64,000 nt of DNA from Psychrobacter cibarius (GCA_030686115.1 CP131612.1:1054001-1118000), one strand, 5' to 3'; shown: positions 9,747 to 17,932, numbered from the stretch's first letter. The notes: generated from the letters alone by a model not told the origin. Program-made: numbers and translations.

Positions 9747-10109
9747 AAGCGTTATATCGCTATATAAAGAAAAACTATTTAAGATGAAGGGGTTATTAAT
9801 ATCTAATGAGATACGAACATTGAAAAATGAGTGTAGGGCATCATACAGTAGTAGCTAGAGTGTTATCTAGGTTGATAAATTTATCGTAGCACAAAAGTCG
9901 CACTCGCTTTTGCTATCAGGCCTTAAAAGATGTGAAAAGTTGATGGAAATAGGCATTATTAGCGAAGACTTTTTTGACTAGCGGTTTTGATGAAAGGCTG
10001 TAAAATAATCAGTATTATTATAAAAAATATTGAAATATAGTGCGAATGTCAGTTTTACTAAAAATAAGTTTGATGTACCTACCATTTTTATTTAAAGGAA
10101 TTTAAAAAT
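9747..10109. other. intergenic region between creB and the esterase gene
   Basis: This 363-base gap holds no frame that I can support on either strand. It must contain the divergent promoters of the two flanking genes. An imperfect TTGACT lies at about 9973, but no convincing matching -10 box was found at proper spacing. Confidence 0.5.
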
Positions 10110-10781
10110 ATGAGTGACTATTTAGATGCGGTCATCGTTGAGCATAATCCAACGCAAAAAAAGATAGATAGAGCCGTTATTTGGCTACATGGTTTAGGCG
10201 CGAGTGGTCATGATTTTGAGCCAGTGGTACCACAGCTCGGTTTAGCGGATAATATGGCAGTGCGTTTTATTTTCCCGCATGCACCAAAGCGCCCAGTGAC
10301 GGTGAATGGTGGTATGGTCATGCCAGCATGGTACGACATCTTAGAGATGAGCCTAGAGCGTAAAGTCGATGTCGCTCAGATTGAAGAGTCTGCGCAGCAA
10401 ATCCTTGATTTGATCAGCCGTGAGATAGAGCGTGGTGTTAAGCCTGAACACATTGTAATCGCAGGATTTTCGCAAGGTGGGGCAGTGGCATATCATGTGG
10501 CACTTGGCTACCCGCATCGTTTAGCTGGTTTGATGACACTCTCTACTTATCTAGCGACTAATGATAATATTAGCTATAGCGCTGCTAATAAAGACATGCC
10601 AATATTGATTGAGCATGGTACGCATGATCCAGTTGTTCCTGTAATTTTGGGCGAGCAGGCGCAGCAGTTATTATCCGCTAAAGGCTATAATGTTGTTTAT
10701 CATACTTATCCGATGGCACATCAAGTTTGCATGCCGCAGATTCAAAATATCGGTAAATGGCTTAATAAAGTACTGGCTTAG
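10110..10781 (+). CDS. carboxylesterase / acyl-protein thioesterase-like alpha/beta hydrolase
   Basis: The protein has 223 residues, typical of the phospholipase/carboxylesterase (Abhydrolase_2) family of small cytoplasmic serine esterases. The catalytic triad is readable: Ser121 in GFSQGG, Asp173 in HGTHDPVVP and His204 in YPMAHQV. The oxyanion region is WLHGLGASGHDFEP. There is no signal peptide. The ATG follows AAAGGAATTTAAAAAT. The natural substrate is not predictable beyond short-chain carboxyl or thioesters. It lies just before ssrA and seems monocistronic. Confidence 0.88.
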   Translation: MSDYLDAVIVEHNPTQKKIDRAVIWLHGLGASGHDFEPVVPQLGLADNMAVRFIFPHAPKRPVTVNGGMVMPAWYDILEMSLERKVDVAQIEESAQQILDLISREIERGVKPEHIVIAGFSQGGAVAYHVALGYPHRLAGLMTLSTYLATNDNISYSAANKDMPILIEHGTHDPVVPVILGEQAQQLLSAKGYNVVYHTYPMAHQVCMPQIQNIGKWLNKVLA

Positions 10782-10823
10782 AGAGTTCAGCTGTAACGTA
10801 ATGTAATACAGATATTATATAGG

Positions 10824-10853
10824 TTGAAAGTCGACGTATAAGTCCTATATAAT
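10824..10853 (+). promoter_or_regulatory. probable ssrA promoter
   Basis: TTGAAA (10824-10829) and TATAAT (10848-10853) are 18 bases apart and end 13 bases before the mature tmRNA start. Confidence 0.65.
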
Positions 10854-10866
10854 AGACGACCTTATT

Positions 10867-11244
10867 GGGGATGTTCTGGCTTCGACGCTGGTAATGAAAC
10901 TCAATGATGCATGTCGAGAGTATATGTCCTCTCGTTAATCAAACATATATTGTTATAGTCGCAAACGACGAAAATTACGCTCTAGCAGCTTAAACCCTGT
11001 TTACATGGTTTAAACCTGTTTACTTAGTTGCTGATCACCTACAGTTGGTCAACTAAGTTGAAGCGTCCGCATGTAGGCTCGCCACAAGTGATTGTCTCAA
11101 TCGCTTGGGTTCAAAAGTAGAGAATCGTCCAATCCATCCTGACTGTCGGATCGGTGCGGATTAAAACTAAAGACAGAAACTAAACATGTAGATTCATGAG
11201 CGTAATGCTGGCGGACGCGGGTTCAACTCCCGCCATCTCCACCA
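10867..11244 (+). ncRNA. ssrA: tmRNA (ssrA)
   Basis: This is transfer-messenger RNA, which rescues stalled ribosomes and tags the nascent protein for proteolysis with SmpB. The 5' end GGGGAUGUUCUGGCUUCGAC and the 3' T-arm GGGTTCAACTCCCGCCATCTC (ending with CCA at 11242-11244) form the tRNA-like domain. The open frame at 10961-10993 encodes ANDENYALAA followed by TAA, the same as the E. coli tag body. The gene is intact: the prophage carries a copy of the last 27 bases and so restores the 3' end at its left junction. Confidence 0.97.
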
Positions 11245-11246
11245 AA
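11218..11246 (+). other. attL (29-bp core direct repeat in ssrA 3' end)
   Basis: These 29 bases, beginning CGGGTTCAAC and covering the tmRNA T-arm, acceptor strand and CCA, recur exactly at 48614-48642. The bases on both sides differ (G versus T before, T versus C after), which fixes the repeat borders. The integrase-proximal copy is named attL. Confidence 0.93.
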
Positions 11247-11258
11247 TATTTTAAATAA

Positions 11259-11288
11259 AGTCAGTCACTTAGGTGGCTGGCTTTTTTT
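11259..11288 (+). terminator. terminator supplied to ssrA by the prophage
   Basis: The stem AGTCAGTCAC (11259-11268) pairs with GTGGCTGGCT (11273-11282), using G-U pairs, and is followed by seven T. It lies just inside the phage and replaces the host ssrA terminator, which is now at 48650-48685. Confidence 0.8.
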
Positions 11289-11289
11289 A

Positions 11290-11310
11290 TGACATGATTT
11301 TGACATGATT
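11290..11310 (+). promoter_or_regulatory. two putative integrase arm-type sites
   Basis: TGACATGATT occurs at 11290-11299 and again at 11301-11310, an 11-bp phase. A third copy lies just inside the other end at 48495-48504. Short direct repeats flanking the core at both ends are what tyrosine integrases use as arm sites. Confidence 0.5.
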
Positions 11311-11441
11311 GGCTGGCAAGAGTATGTCACTGTCCATTTTTGTATAGTGGTTCCAGGTTTATTATCAAGCTATATAATTTATCAATAATGAATTATTCAT
11401 TAGCGCACTGCCTATAATCTGCTAAATCTACGCCAATTGCC

Positions 11442-11855
11442 TTACACACCCTCAAGCTTATCCCTCTGCTCATCACACATCTTCAACCCAACCTCTCTAA
11501 CCTCGCTCAAATCAGCACCCTTCTTAATACTATAAGGTACGTTTGGAACCAGACCTGCTTTCTTTAGAGACTCTGCAGCCGCCTTATTAAGCGGAGTGCC
11601 AATAGAGGAATCATCAATATAGCCTGCAGGCTCAAAATACACCTCAGTACCAAACTCTGGATAGTAGACACAGGATATTTCACCTGATGTGGTAAAGGGG
11701 TAGGGGGTATCATGATCAGCGGACCAGAATATTTCATGCACTACAACATAGCCAGAAACAAATTGACTAGCGTAACTGTCATTTTGGGAAGAGGTGCATG
11801 CAGCTAACGATAAAACGGCAATGCCAATTAACCACCTGGGCAAATTGATTCGCAT
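11442..11855 (-). CDS. phage-borne putative lipoprotein (hypothetical)
   Basis: The protein has 137 residues with an N-terminal lipoprotein signal (LPRWLIGIAVLSLAAC, lipobox LAAC with the Cys near residue 20), so it is predicted to be anchored in the envelope. The rest has two Cys and no recognised domain. The gene overlaps the upstream Excalibur gene by 28 bases, so the two are co-transcribed. Being next to attL and apart from int, it is a likely lysogenic-conversion gene, possibly acting at the cell surface (for example exclusion of other phages). That role is inference only. Confidence 0.7.
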   Translation of the reverse strand: MRINLPRWLIGIAVLSLAACTSSQNDSYASQFVSGYVVVHEIFWSADHDTPYPFTTSGEISCVYYPEFGTEVYFEPAGYIDDSSIGTPLNKAAAESLKKAGLVPNVPYSIKKGADLSEVREVGLKMCDEQRDKLEGV

Positions 11856-12127
11856 GGTACTCCGTCCTTGTCTCTATCTAGTTGCTTATGACCGCACTTC
11901 AGTGCTTGCTTAGCCTGCTCACAGTTGGCCATCTGGCCGCAAGTACTAGGTAAGCCTTTACACTGCGAACCGCCAGCACCTTTGACAAATAGTGGATGAT
12001 CGACTTCGACAGACTCCTTCAACACTGTATTGCTATTGCTTTGAAACGGATTATCTACTGTATTAATTGCAGCATTAGATGAAAGTGCGAAGATAGATAG
12101 CACAGCGGCTAGTATTATTTTTTTCAA
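11828..12127 (-). CDS. secreted Excalibur-domain protein
   Basis: The protein has 99 residues: a signal peptide (MKKIILAAVLSIFALSSNA) and then a short linker. The C-terminus (about 53-99) is an Excalibur-type calcium-binding module, with CKGLPSTCGQMANCEQAKQA and the DRDKDGVPCE loop and six Cys suited to disulfides. Such domains are found in extracellular nucleases and small secreted proteins; alone, the function is unknown. It forms a two-gene unit with the downstream lipoprotein gene. The 138 bases before it (12128-12265) are AT-rich with an inverted repeat around CTAATAATTATTAG and no gene. Confidence 0.78.
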   Translation of the reverse strand: MKKIILAAVLSIFALSSNAAINTVDNPFQSNSNTVLKESVEVDHPLFVKGAGGSQCKGLPSTCGQMANCEQAKQALKCGHKQLDRDKDGVPCESICPGG

Positions 12128-12265
12128 GCGTAGATTCCTTTTCTGTGAATTATTCTAATAATTATTAGTTTATAGTGATAATAAAGAAAAAAATATTCAT
12201 CAACTTTAACTTATTAGCAGGATTAGGGCAATGTTGATGACTGCTTATAATCTATGATAGGTTAT

Positions 12266-13420
12266 TCAGTTAGTTGTGAGCTTTGATATCTCAAGCTTGT
12301 TCTGATCGCCATGCAGCCAACGACCATATCGCTTAATGAGCATCTGTAAGCTATGGCCCAATTGGTTGGCGACAAATACTGGGTTTACGTCTGACATGAG
12401 CAACATCGTGGCATAAGTATGCCTGGCATTATATGCTGGGCGATGTCTTACCCTTGTAGACTTCATTGCTTCAATCAATCTCATGCGGGCAGGCTTTTCA
12501 TTGTAGAAAGGCTCATTCGTTTCTGGACATATCATCACATAGTCATCACTCAGCTTCATAGCGTCCAGTGCTTCAAATGCACGCTTCGAGCGGTCATTCA
12601 AATATACTTCACGCGCTGTATGAGTTTTTGTGACTTGCTTCTCAATGCCGCGCACACGGCTTTTATTAATGATCACTGAGCCGTTGAACCAGTCGATATC
12701 TTTCCATCTTAGAGCATTCAGCTCACTAGGGCGACATCCAGTCCAAAACGCTACTTCAAAATACCAATAATAAAAATGGTCCTTATCTACTAAGTTCTTA
12801 TCTAACCAATTCAGCAAGGCATTCATTTCATCTCGAGTGAATGGGTCAGGCAGTCCTGACTGCACCTTTTTATTTTTAATCATGGCCATTGGGTTTTCTG
12901 CAGGTGTGATCAATCGAAGCTCAATGGCTTTGTCAAAGACACCGCGCAGTGGCACCAGGCAATTATTAAAAGTCTTGTCAGACTTGAAGTTAATGTCAGA
13001 AATGATGTCACGTATTAGGTCAGACGTTATTTCGTGAATGGGTATCAGCGCCATTTCAGGCATCCAGTGCTTGTTCAATGCACTCACGTAGTCTTTTTTG
13101 GAGTCAGTATTGGCTTCACAGTGCTTCAGATACTTTTGGGCTATCTCTTGGAATAGGGCGCCATCACCGACGATAACGCTATCATCATTAACCATTTCGC
13201 CTTTAGCGCTGGCGAGGTCTACTTCTGTGAGCACACCCCATTCGGCTTTTGTGATTAGGTCGCGTCTAATTTTAGCAGCTGCTTTGATGCCTTCCGCAGT
13301 GACTGGGTGTGGGAGCGTGACGTGATGGGACTTACCGTCTCTGCTAAAGTAGATCTGAATGCGTCCCGATCTAAGCCGCACGCCTTGCGGTAACGTATGT
13401 CTGCTTGCTGTGTCATCCAC
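12266..13420 (-). CDS. int: phage tyrosine integrase
   Basis: The protein has 384 residues. It catalyses site-specific recombination between the ssrA 3' end and the phage attachment site. There is an N-terminal arm-binding domain (LPQGVRLRSGRIQIYF, DUF3596-like), a SAM-like core-binding domain (about 85-180) and a catalytic domain. Active-site residues are Arg230 (FWTGCRPSELNALRW), Arg333 (NARHTYATML), His356 (LGHS) and the nucleophile Tyr365 (KRYGRWL). The usual box-II His is Tyr330. The start is a GTG preceded by AAGAGGATATAACAA; an in-frame stop just upstream rules out a longer form. The gene overlaps the upstream Xis candidate by 166 bases. Confidence 0.95.
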   Translation of the reverse strand: MDDTASRHTLPQGVRLRSGRIQIYFSRDGKSHHVTLPHPVTAEGIKAAAKIRRDLITKAEWGVLTEVDLASAKGEMVNDDSVIVGDGALFQEIAQKYLKHCEANTDSKKDYVSALNKHWMPEMALIPIHEITSDLIRDIISDINFKSDKTFNNCLVPLRGVFDKAIELRLITPAENPMAMIKNKKVQSGLPDPFTRDEMNALLNWLDKNLVDKDHFYYWYFEVAFWTGCRPSELNALRWKDIDWFNGSVIINKSRVRGIEKQVTKTHTAREVYLNDRSKRAFEALDAMKLSDDYVMICPETNEPFYNEKPARMRLIEAMKSTRVRHRPAYNARHTYATMLLMSDVNPVFVANQLGHSLQMLIKRYGRWLHGDQNKLEISKLTTN

Positions 13421-13623
13421 TTGTTATATCCTCTTATTGAGTAATATATATTATTACTTTCTCGCGTCCAAACAACGTTTTCTGGCCAGTGTTGCTTACG
13501 GTGAGGAAGTTTCTGCTCAGCAATGCCCGTTAATTCAGAGAACTGCTTGGCGTCCACCCAGTCAAGGGGCGTTAAGCCCATTTGGCGAAGTAGGTCGATT
13601 ATGGCTTGAGATTCATTTGGCAT
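13255..13623 (-). CDS. excisionase-like protein (Xis candidate)
   Basis: The protein has 122 residues. The N-terminal part (about 20-75) reads as a winged-helix excisionase: WVDAKQFSELTGIAEQKLPH, then WPENVVW and YYSIRGYNKWM. Such proteins bend attachment-site DNA and favour excision. The C-terminal 50 residues lie entirely within the reading region of int in another frame and look like an overlap extension. The ATG follows GCGAGGTGACCACTA. The position directly upstream of int supports the call. Confidence 0.7.
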   Translation of the reverse strand: MPNESQAIIDLLRQMGLTPLDWVDAKQFSELTGIAEQKLPHRKQHWPENVVWTRESNNIYYSIRGYNKWMTQQADIRYRKACGLDRDAFRSTLAETVSPITSRSHTQSLRKASKQLLKLDAT

Positions 13624-13837
13624 TAGTGGTCACCTCGCTTGCATTGTCGTTGATTTTTAGCGCGTCCTTCAGGTCGCATATCCAAACCTCCTTATCTCTA
13701 ATACGCGATTCGCCTAGTACCCATGAGTATGACTCTACGCCATCGGGAGCGTCACGCACGATACTTCGAGACTTCTCAATGCCATGTATGCTTAAAATAT
13801 CATGTGCATCATCAAGCGTCTTAATATCTCGTTTCAC
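13613..13837 (-). CDS. hypothetical early phage protein, 74 residues
   Basis: I chose the GTG at 13837 because ATAAGGAGAGCGATT stands directly before it. The longer frame starting at 14002 lies inside the upstream gene and has no start signal. The product (KRDIKTLDDAHDILSIHGIE at the N-terminus) is small, charged and soluble, with no recognised family. It overlaps both neighbours (17 and 11 bases), as expected within the leftward early operon. Confidence 0.65.
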   Translation of the reverse strand: MKRDIKTLDDAHDILSIHGIEKSRSIVRDAPDGVESYSWVLGESRIRDKEVWICDLKDALKINDNASEVTTNAK

Positions 13838-14405
13838 AATCGCTCTCCTTATGCAGATCAACAGAGAGGTAAAAATGCTCTGACTCCGTGTTGATGTTGT
13901 AATAATCTTCTTTGCAGTGTTCACAATATTCACATTCGCAAGTGTTCCTATCTTCAGTCCAAAACGCGGAATTGACCGAGGTTTGATTGAAGCCAAACGC
14001 AATGTATTTATCTTTATTTTGCTCTATTATTTCTGCTTGCTCTCTGAGCGTCGTATCGCAATTAGCATCAGCGTCGAACGCTTTGTATGCACTTACAACC
14101 TTATCAACATCTTTGGATTTAAAAAGCTGATAGTCGAATGTTGATTTAAGCGCAATTCGCTCACTATCTGTCAACCTTTCATCCCTCGCCAAATCCCATA
14201 TTGCCTGAGTATCTTTTTCGGCATTAAATACTGACATCAGTCTGGAATAACTATGATTAGCATCAATAGACGATGGCAGCAATCCCAGATACTTTTCTTC
14301 TAAGGCTGTCCAAACGGCCATAGCACCACGCCATGCGTTTTGTGTTTCACCAATAAACTCTGCATAGCCATCGGCTTTAAAGCCGTATATTTCAGTTGTA
14401 CTCAC
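13821..14405 (-). CDS. hypothetical early phage protein, 194 residues
   Basis: The start is taken at the GTG at 14405, with AAGGAG seven bases upstream; the GTG two codons earlier is too close to it. The product is soluble and mostly alpha-helical in appearance, with a Cys-rich patch near the C-terminus (TCECEYCEHCKEDYY). That patch resembles a metal-binding cluster but matches no family I can name. It overlaps the next gene by 17 bases. Confidence 0.65.
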   Translation of the reverse strand: MSTTEIYGFKADGYAEFIGETQNAWRGAMAVWTALEEKYLGLLPSSIDANHSYSRLMSVFNAEKDTQAIWDLARDERLTDSERIALKSTFDYQLFKSKDVDKVVSAYKAFDADANCDTTLREQAEIIEQNKDKYIAFGFNQTSVNSAFWTEDRNTCECEYCEHCKEDYYNINTESEHFYLSVDLHKESDCETRY

Positions 14406-14407
14406 AA

Positions 14408-15259
14408 TCACGCTCCTTGTACGAAATTTGGGTTTGGCTCAACAGGGTCAATAAAATGAACGAAGCGCCAAATATCACCGTTCATATCCATATAACCGTC
14501 ATCATCATAATCAACAATGAGCTTTGCCCGGTATTCAGACATGTTTTTTGCAGCGTCTGGTGACTCATTACTAAATCCACATATCGCCCCAAAACCTTCA
14601 TCAAGCCATTGCTGAGCTTCGTTCTTTGGGATTGGATGCTCATCAAGCAGAACCGCATGATGTTCTTCATCTGTAGCACCTGCAGATTGGCAGCTGGTCA
14701 TGATATACATAAGGTTTTTGTTGCCGTTGAATGTAAATATATTAGTAATATGATTCAATGGTTTTGAGCTGTAGAGACGTATTGGCACATCTTTGAGCTT
14801 GTAATGTTTTCCAACGGTTTTACCTATCTTGCTTAAGCTCTTTAAGTAGCTGGCATTGATCAATATATTTTCGTCCTTCTCTGAATTTATATTGTCGATG
14901 TAGCCTGAAATAACACGCTTAACGTCTGGATATTTGCCATCAATCAAGCCTTTAAATCTTCTGAAGTCTTCGTCTTTAGCGCAAACAAGATCACCAGTTG
15001 AGGCTTCTAAATGAATGTGGTACTTGGTCTTGATAGCATCTTTGATGCAGCGACGATTAAGGATGTAAGAGAAGTCATCGCCTTGATAGTTCTCACTAAC
15101 GATCCAGCGCAATAGTTGACGACCATCAGTAGAGTAAGCCAACACTTTGTTGTCACCGCCGACGAAGTAAACACCTTCCAAGTAGTATCTAACATCTGAT
15201 TTGGCAGCGGCGCATAACATAGCTTTTAAGTAAGCTGTTTTTAATTCGATTAGGTCCAT
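14408..15259 (-). CDS. DNA polymerase sliding-clamp (beta)-like phage protein
   Basis: The protein has 283 residues. Two stretches read like beta-clamp domains: YYLEGVYFVGGDNKVLAYST followed by DGRQLLRW (compare the ATDGHRLA loop of DnaN), and FKGLIDGKYPDVKRVI (compare LIEGRFPDYRRVI). Spacing between them (about 65 residues) fits one clamp domain, and DILINASYLKSLSKIG-like sequence follows as in the next domain. Full DnaN is about 370-380 residues with three domains. This protein would hold about two, plus a divergent acidic tail. It may recruit or compete for host polymerase III or MutS-type partners. The family link is my reading of the sequence and is not certain. Confidence 0.55.
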   Translation of the reverse strand: MDLIELKTAYLKAMLCAAAKSDVRYYLEGVYFVGGDNKVLAYSTDGRQLLRWIVSENYQGDDFSYILNRRCIKDAIKTKYHIHLEASTGDLVCAKDEDFRRFKGLIDGKYPDVKRVISGYIDNINSEKDENILINASYLKSLSKIGKTVGKHYKLKDVPIRLYSSKPLNHITNIFTFNGNKNLMYIMTSCQSAGATDEEHHAVLLDEHPIPKNEAQQWLDEGFGAICGFSNESPDAAKNMSEYRAKLIVDYDDDGYMDMNGDIWRFVHFIDPVEPNPNFVQGA

Positions 15260-15261
15260 AA

Positions 15262-15459
15262 CTATCTCCGCCCTTCAAAATGATTTTGACAGTCAACGCA
15301 CCTGGTAACACCACCAATGGCGCGTCGCTTGCTTGGTATTTCTTCACCGCATGCTTGGCGATCAAGCAATGACGGCATACTAAACGTTGGTAAGACACGC
15401 AGACGAGCTGCCATCTCAGCATCTATGCGCTCACCAGCGCGATCAATATCATCAGCCAT
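15262..15459 (-). CDS. TraR/DksA-type zinc-finger protein
   Basis: The protein has 65 residues. The C-terminal motif CGEEIPSKRRAIGGVTRCVD, followed by CQ, is the phage TraR/DksA C4 zinc-finger signature. The first of the four usual Cys is replaced (RQACGEE rather than CxxCGEE), so only three Cys are in place. TraR proteins bind the RNA polymerase secondary channel and mimic DksA-ppGpp. The ATG overlaps the preceding stop (TAATG). It sits mid-way in the leftward early operon. Confidence 0.82.
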   Translation of the reverse strand: MADDIDRAGERIDAEMAARLRVLPTFSMPSLLDRQACGEEIPSKRRAIGGVTRCVDCQNHFEGRR

Positions 15460-16172
15460 TAGTCATCAACCTTTTTAAATTCAATCACCCAAACCCACGG
15501 GTTTGTAAACCATGCGTCATCGCCATGCTTTGCCATCCAGTAGGTAATAAACGCAGATAAAGGTCTTGGCTTTAACCTTTCATAACCAGAAAAATCAAAG
15601 CAACCTTCTACCTCCGCACTAGCTGCGTCAATATCCTGCACACGCTCGATACGAATATCGGTTATCTCCAAAAGTAGGCGACTAGCCCATTTGCGCATCT
15701 GCAAAGCGTTAAACCACATCATGGAGTCTGGGTTGTCCCGTCCTGCCTTGTATATGACGTGTTCAGAAGTGCGCAATCTATTGGGAATTTCTGATAACTT
15801 ACTGCCGCACCCATCCCACTGGAAATAATTAGTGACGCTATCTTCATCTTCCCACGCATCATGACCAGCTGGCGGGTCAGGTATGAAATCCTCTTGCACC
15901 CACAGCCGATCACCGACTTTACCAAGCGGGCAAGGCGTAATACCTCTTTCAAATTTATTCGAATTAGGGTGTATTTCTCGCTTAGTAAGTAGACCAAATT
16001 TATTATTCATATAACCGATAGCTGGAGTGGTTAAGCCAGACAGATTAAAGTCAAACTCAAAACCATTAGAAGGATTTTCAACAATCACTCTATGCTGCGT
16101 CTTATGACCTACCAGCACTGCGTTGACTTCTTGCGCGCTAAATATTACTGGACGTTCAGTTGTATTATTCAT
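15459..16172 (-). CDS. ASCH-like phage protein, paralog 1
   Basis: The protein has 237 residues. The start at 16172 (MNNTTERPVIFSAQEVNAVL) is chosen because it matches the start of the paralog upstream and has AAGG nine bases before it. It contains CPLGKVGDRLWVQEDF and ITDIRIERVQDIDAASAEVE, then ends WVWVIEFKKVDD. This layout matches phage proteins loosely annotated as morphogenetic or ASCH/PUA-like, which are thought to bind RNA or nucleotides. It is clearly paralogous to the next gene, with which it overlaps by 8 bases. Confidence 0.7.
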   Translation of the reverse strand: MNNTTERPVIFSAQEVNAVLVGHKTQHRVIVENPSNGFEFDFNLSGLTTPAIGYMNNKFGLLTKREIHPNSNKFERGITPCPLGKVGDRLWVQEDFIPDPPAGHDAWEDEDSVTNYFQWDGCGSKLSEIPNRLRTSEHVIYKAGRDNPDSMMWFNALQMRKWASRLLLEITDIRIERVQDIDAASAEVEGCFDFSGYERLKPRPLSAFITYWMAKHGDDAWFTNPWVWVIEFKKVDD

Positions 16173-16962
16173 AAGTATTTGCCTTTTTAAGATCATAAAC
16201 CCATACCCAATCATTTCTATCCCATGCACCTACACCATGAAGAGAGTCCCAATAGACTGAAAAAGCGCTGCGCCATTCATCCCGATGAAAAACATTGGTT
16301 TTCATTCTAGAAGCAGGGTTTAAAAACCACTGTGATCCTTGTTCGCAAGACTGGATTAATAAACCACTTGCTAGCGCCTCAACCTCACTGATATCTTGAA
16401 TGCGCTGAATTCTCACACTGGTTATTTCCGAAAAGCTACGACAAGCAAACCGCGGCATTTCTTCAGCACTGCGCCAATGAGGTAGGTTTTCGGGGTTACT
16501 GAAATCGAAGCGGTCCTTATCTTCCATTATTGGCACATTGCGCGCTAACAATTCTTCAACCACCGCAAATGGATAATTATCGTTGGGATTCGTTTCCATT
16601 TCTTCTTCGGTCAGATAGTGATGTGAGGTAGCGTAGCCGTCTCGGTACTCAATAGTCACTTCACCATCTTCAAAAGCCCAACTAATCGGTCTGTGTTCTT
16701 CTTGCGCCCACATTATGTCGCCAACCTTGAAGGGTGCGGCTTTACTACCTATAGCGCGTCGTCGCATAGCATCAAGAAAAGGTCTTACAGTAGCAAAACG
16801 TACACAGATATGGACGCCTTTACTTTCCCATGTCCAGTGACCTTGTGAATCAAGATAAGGTTGTGGCTCTAATGGCATTCTGTGTTGCAATTTTTTACGG
16901 TCACGCATAGCCGCTACTTCTTGCGCGGTCAAGATTATTGGACGTTCTTTTGTGTTACTCAT
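16165..16962 (-). CDS. ASCH-like phage protein, paralog 2
   Basis: The protein has 265 residues. It shares with its downstream neighbour the N-terminus (ERPIILTAQEVAAMRDRKKL), the central FKVGDIMWAQEEH, the ITSVRIQRIQDISEVEA segment and the C-terminal WVWVYDLKKA. The middle of the two differs. The pair is a tandem duplication that has since diverged. The same PUA/ASCH-like assignment applies, with unknown substrate. It overlaps the upstream exonuclease gene by 8 bases. Confidence 0.7.
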   Translation of the reverse strand: MSNTKERPIILTAQEVAAMRDRKKLQHRMPLEPQPYLDSQGHWTWESKGVHICVRFATVRPFLDAMRRRAIGSKAAPFKVGDIMWAQEEHRPISWAFEDGEVTIEYRDGYATSHHYLTEEEMETNPNDNYPFAVVEELLARNVPIMEDKDRFDFSNPENLPHWRSAEEMPRFACRSFSEITSVRIQRIQDISEVEALASGLLIQSCEQGSQWFLNPASRMKTNVFHRDEWRSAFSVYWDSLHGVGAWDRNDWVWVYDLKKANTYE

Positions 16963-17932
16963 GAGGAAAAACTCCTATATTGAAATGCTTGACGCACCAA
17001 GCTTTAGCTTCTTCTATCGTGTCAAAAAGACCATCATCTACGACCTGATCACCTACTTTTTTAAGGGCGGTGTAGGGTGATGATGTAGCAGCGGTTGTGT
17101 AAACATGATAGCTATCGCCATTATCTATAGTTGCTATCAGTGGAAATAAATTAGACGAAGGCATCTCACGAACCCAGTTAAGCAATCGAATGTTATCTAC
17201 TGCGTATCGGCACGCTTTAATTAAATAAGGCTTATCATCAATATTGTCGAACACCCAGTCAAAGTATTCACGATCTTTAGCGTGACAAGCCATATCTTTA
17301 ATAGCCTTGCCTTTGTGTTTACCAAAATCAAAGATGATAGGCGTTCTAACTTCCTCGCTGGCAAGATATAGCTGTTCCATACTGGTGATATTACCTAGCT
17401 CACATAAGTGCTCTAGCAGCCACAGCGTAAACGTCACATCGTAACCAGCGTCATGAGCATTGCGGCAATACTTACGTGCCAGCTCAGGATTGATCGCGTA
17501 GGTGAGTGCGCCTAGTGAGTGACTATCTAATTCGGGTAGCATTGCGCGTGCCAGCGCTTGAGTGCAAATTCGTTTGTACTGGCTAACATCGACACCGGCA
17601 TTGGCAGCGACTTGAATGTCGTAATCTGCATTGTGAGCGATGATATAAGCCTCACCTTCAGGTAGCAGCGTTGGTATAAGGTCTTTATGGTTGTAAGTAC
17701 CTTTTAAGTCATCCATCGTTATATGACTGACAGCCATAGCGCCATAACCAATAATACGATCAGGCGTACAAAGAATGGATGGGCTGCAAGGCGCATTTGC
17801 CAGATGATCTAAGTCTGCACATAGAAAACCTTGTTTATTAAATCGCACGTTACGCCACCCAAGCTGCGTCGCTTCCGCTTCTTTGCTAACATCCGTTGCT
17901 TCAAAATCTATAATCATTGCTGGCGTGTTCAT
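16955..17932 (-). CDS. ExoX-like 3'-5' exonuclease (DEDDh)
   Basis: The protein has 325 residues. It belongs to the DnaQ-like exonuclease superfamily: Exo I motif IIDFEATD near the N-terminus, Exo II AHNADYDI, and Exo III HDAGYDVTFT with the histidine that defines the DEDDh class. After the nuclease comes a module with IIFDFGKHKGKAIKDM, as found at the C-terminus of exodeoxyribonuclease X. Likely roles are trimming of single-stranded DNA in phage recombination or replication. It overlaps both neighbours by a few bases in the early operon. Confidence 0.82.
   Translation of the reverse strand: MNTPAMIIDFEATDVSKEAEATQLGWRNVRFNKQGFLCADLDHLANAPCSPSILCTPDRIIGYGAMAVSHITMDDLKGTYNHKDLIPTLLPEGEAYIIAHNADYDIQVAANAGVDVSQYKRICTQALARAMLPELDSHSLGALTYAINPELARKYCRNAHDAGYDVTFTLWLLEHLCELGNITSMEQLYLASEEVRTPIIFDFGKHKGKAIKDMACHAKDREYFDWVFDNIDDKPYLIKACRYAVDNIRLLNWVREMPSSNLFPLIATIDNGDSYHVYTTAATSSPYTALKKVGDQVVDDGLFDTIEEAKAWCVKHFNIGVFPHE

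Noticed and set aside
13359..13883. A 174-codon plus-strand frame opposite the Xis and Int starts
   Set aside because: The three minus-strand genes there have good start signals and family support; the plus frame is a shadow.
13613..14002. A longer 129-codon version of the 74-residue early gene
   Set aside because: The first 55 codons lie inside the upstream gene, and the strong ribosome site stands before the GTG at 13837.
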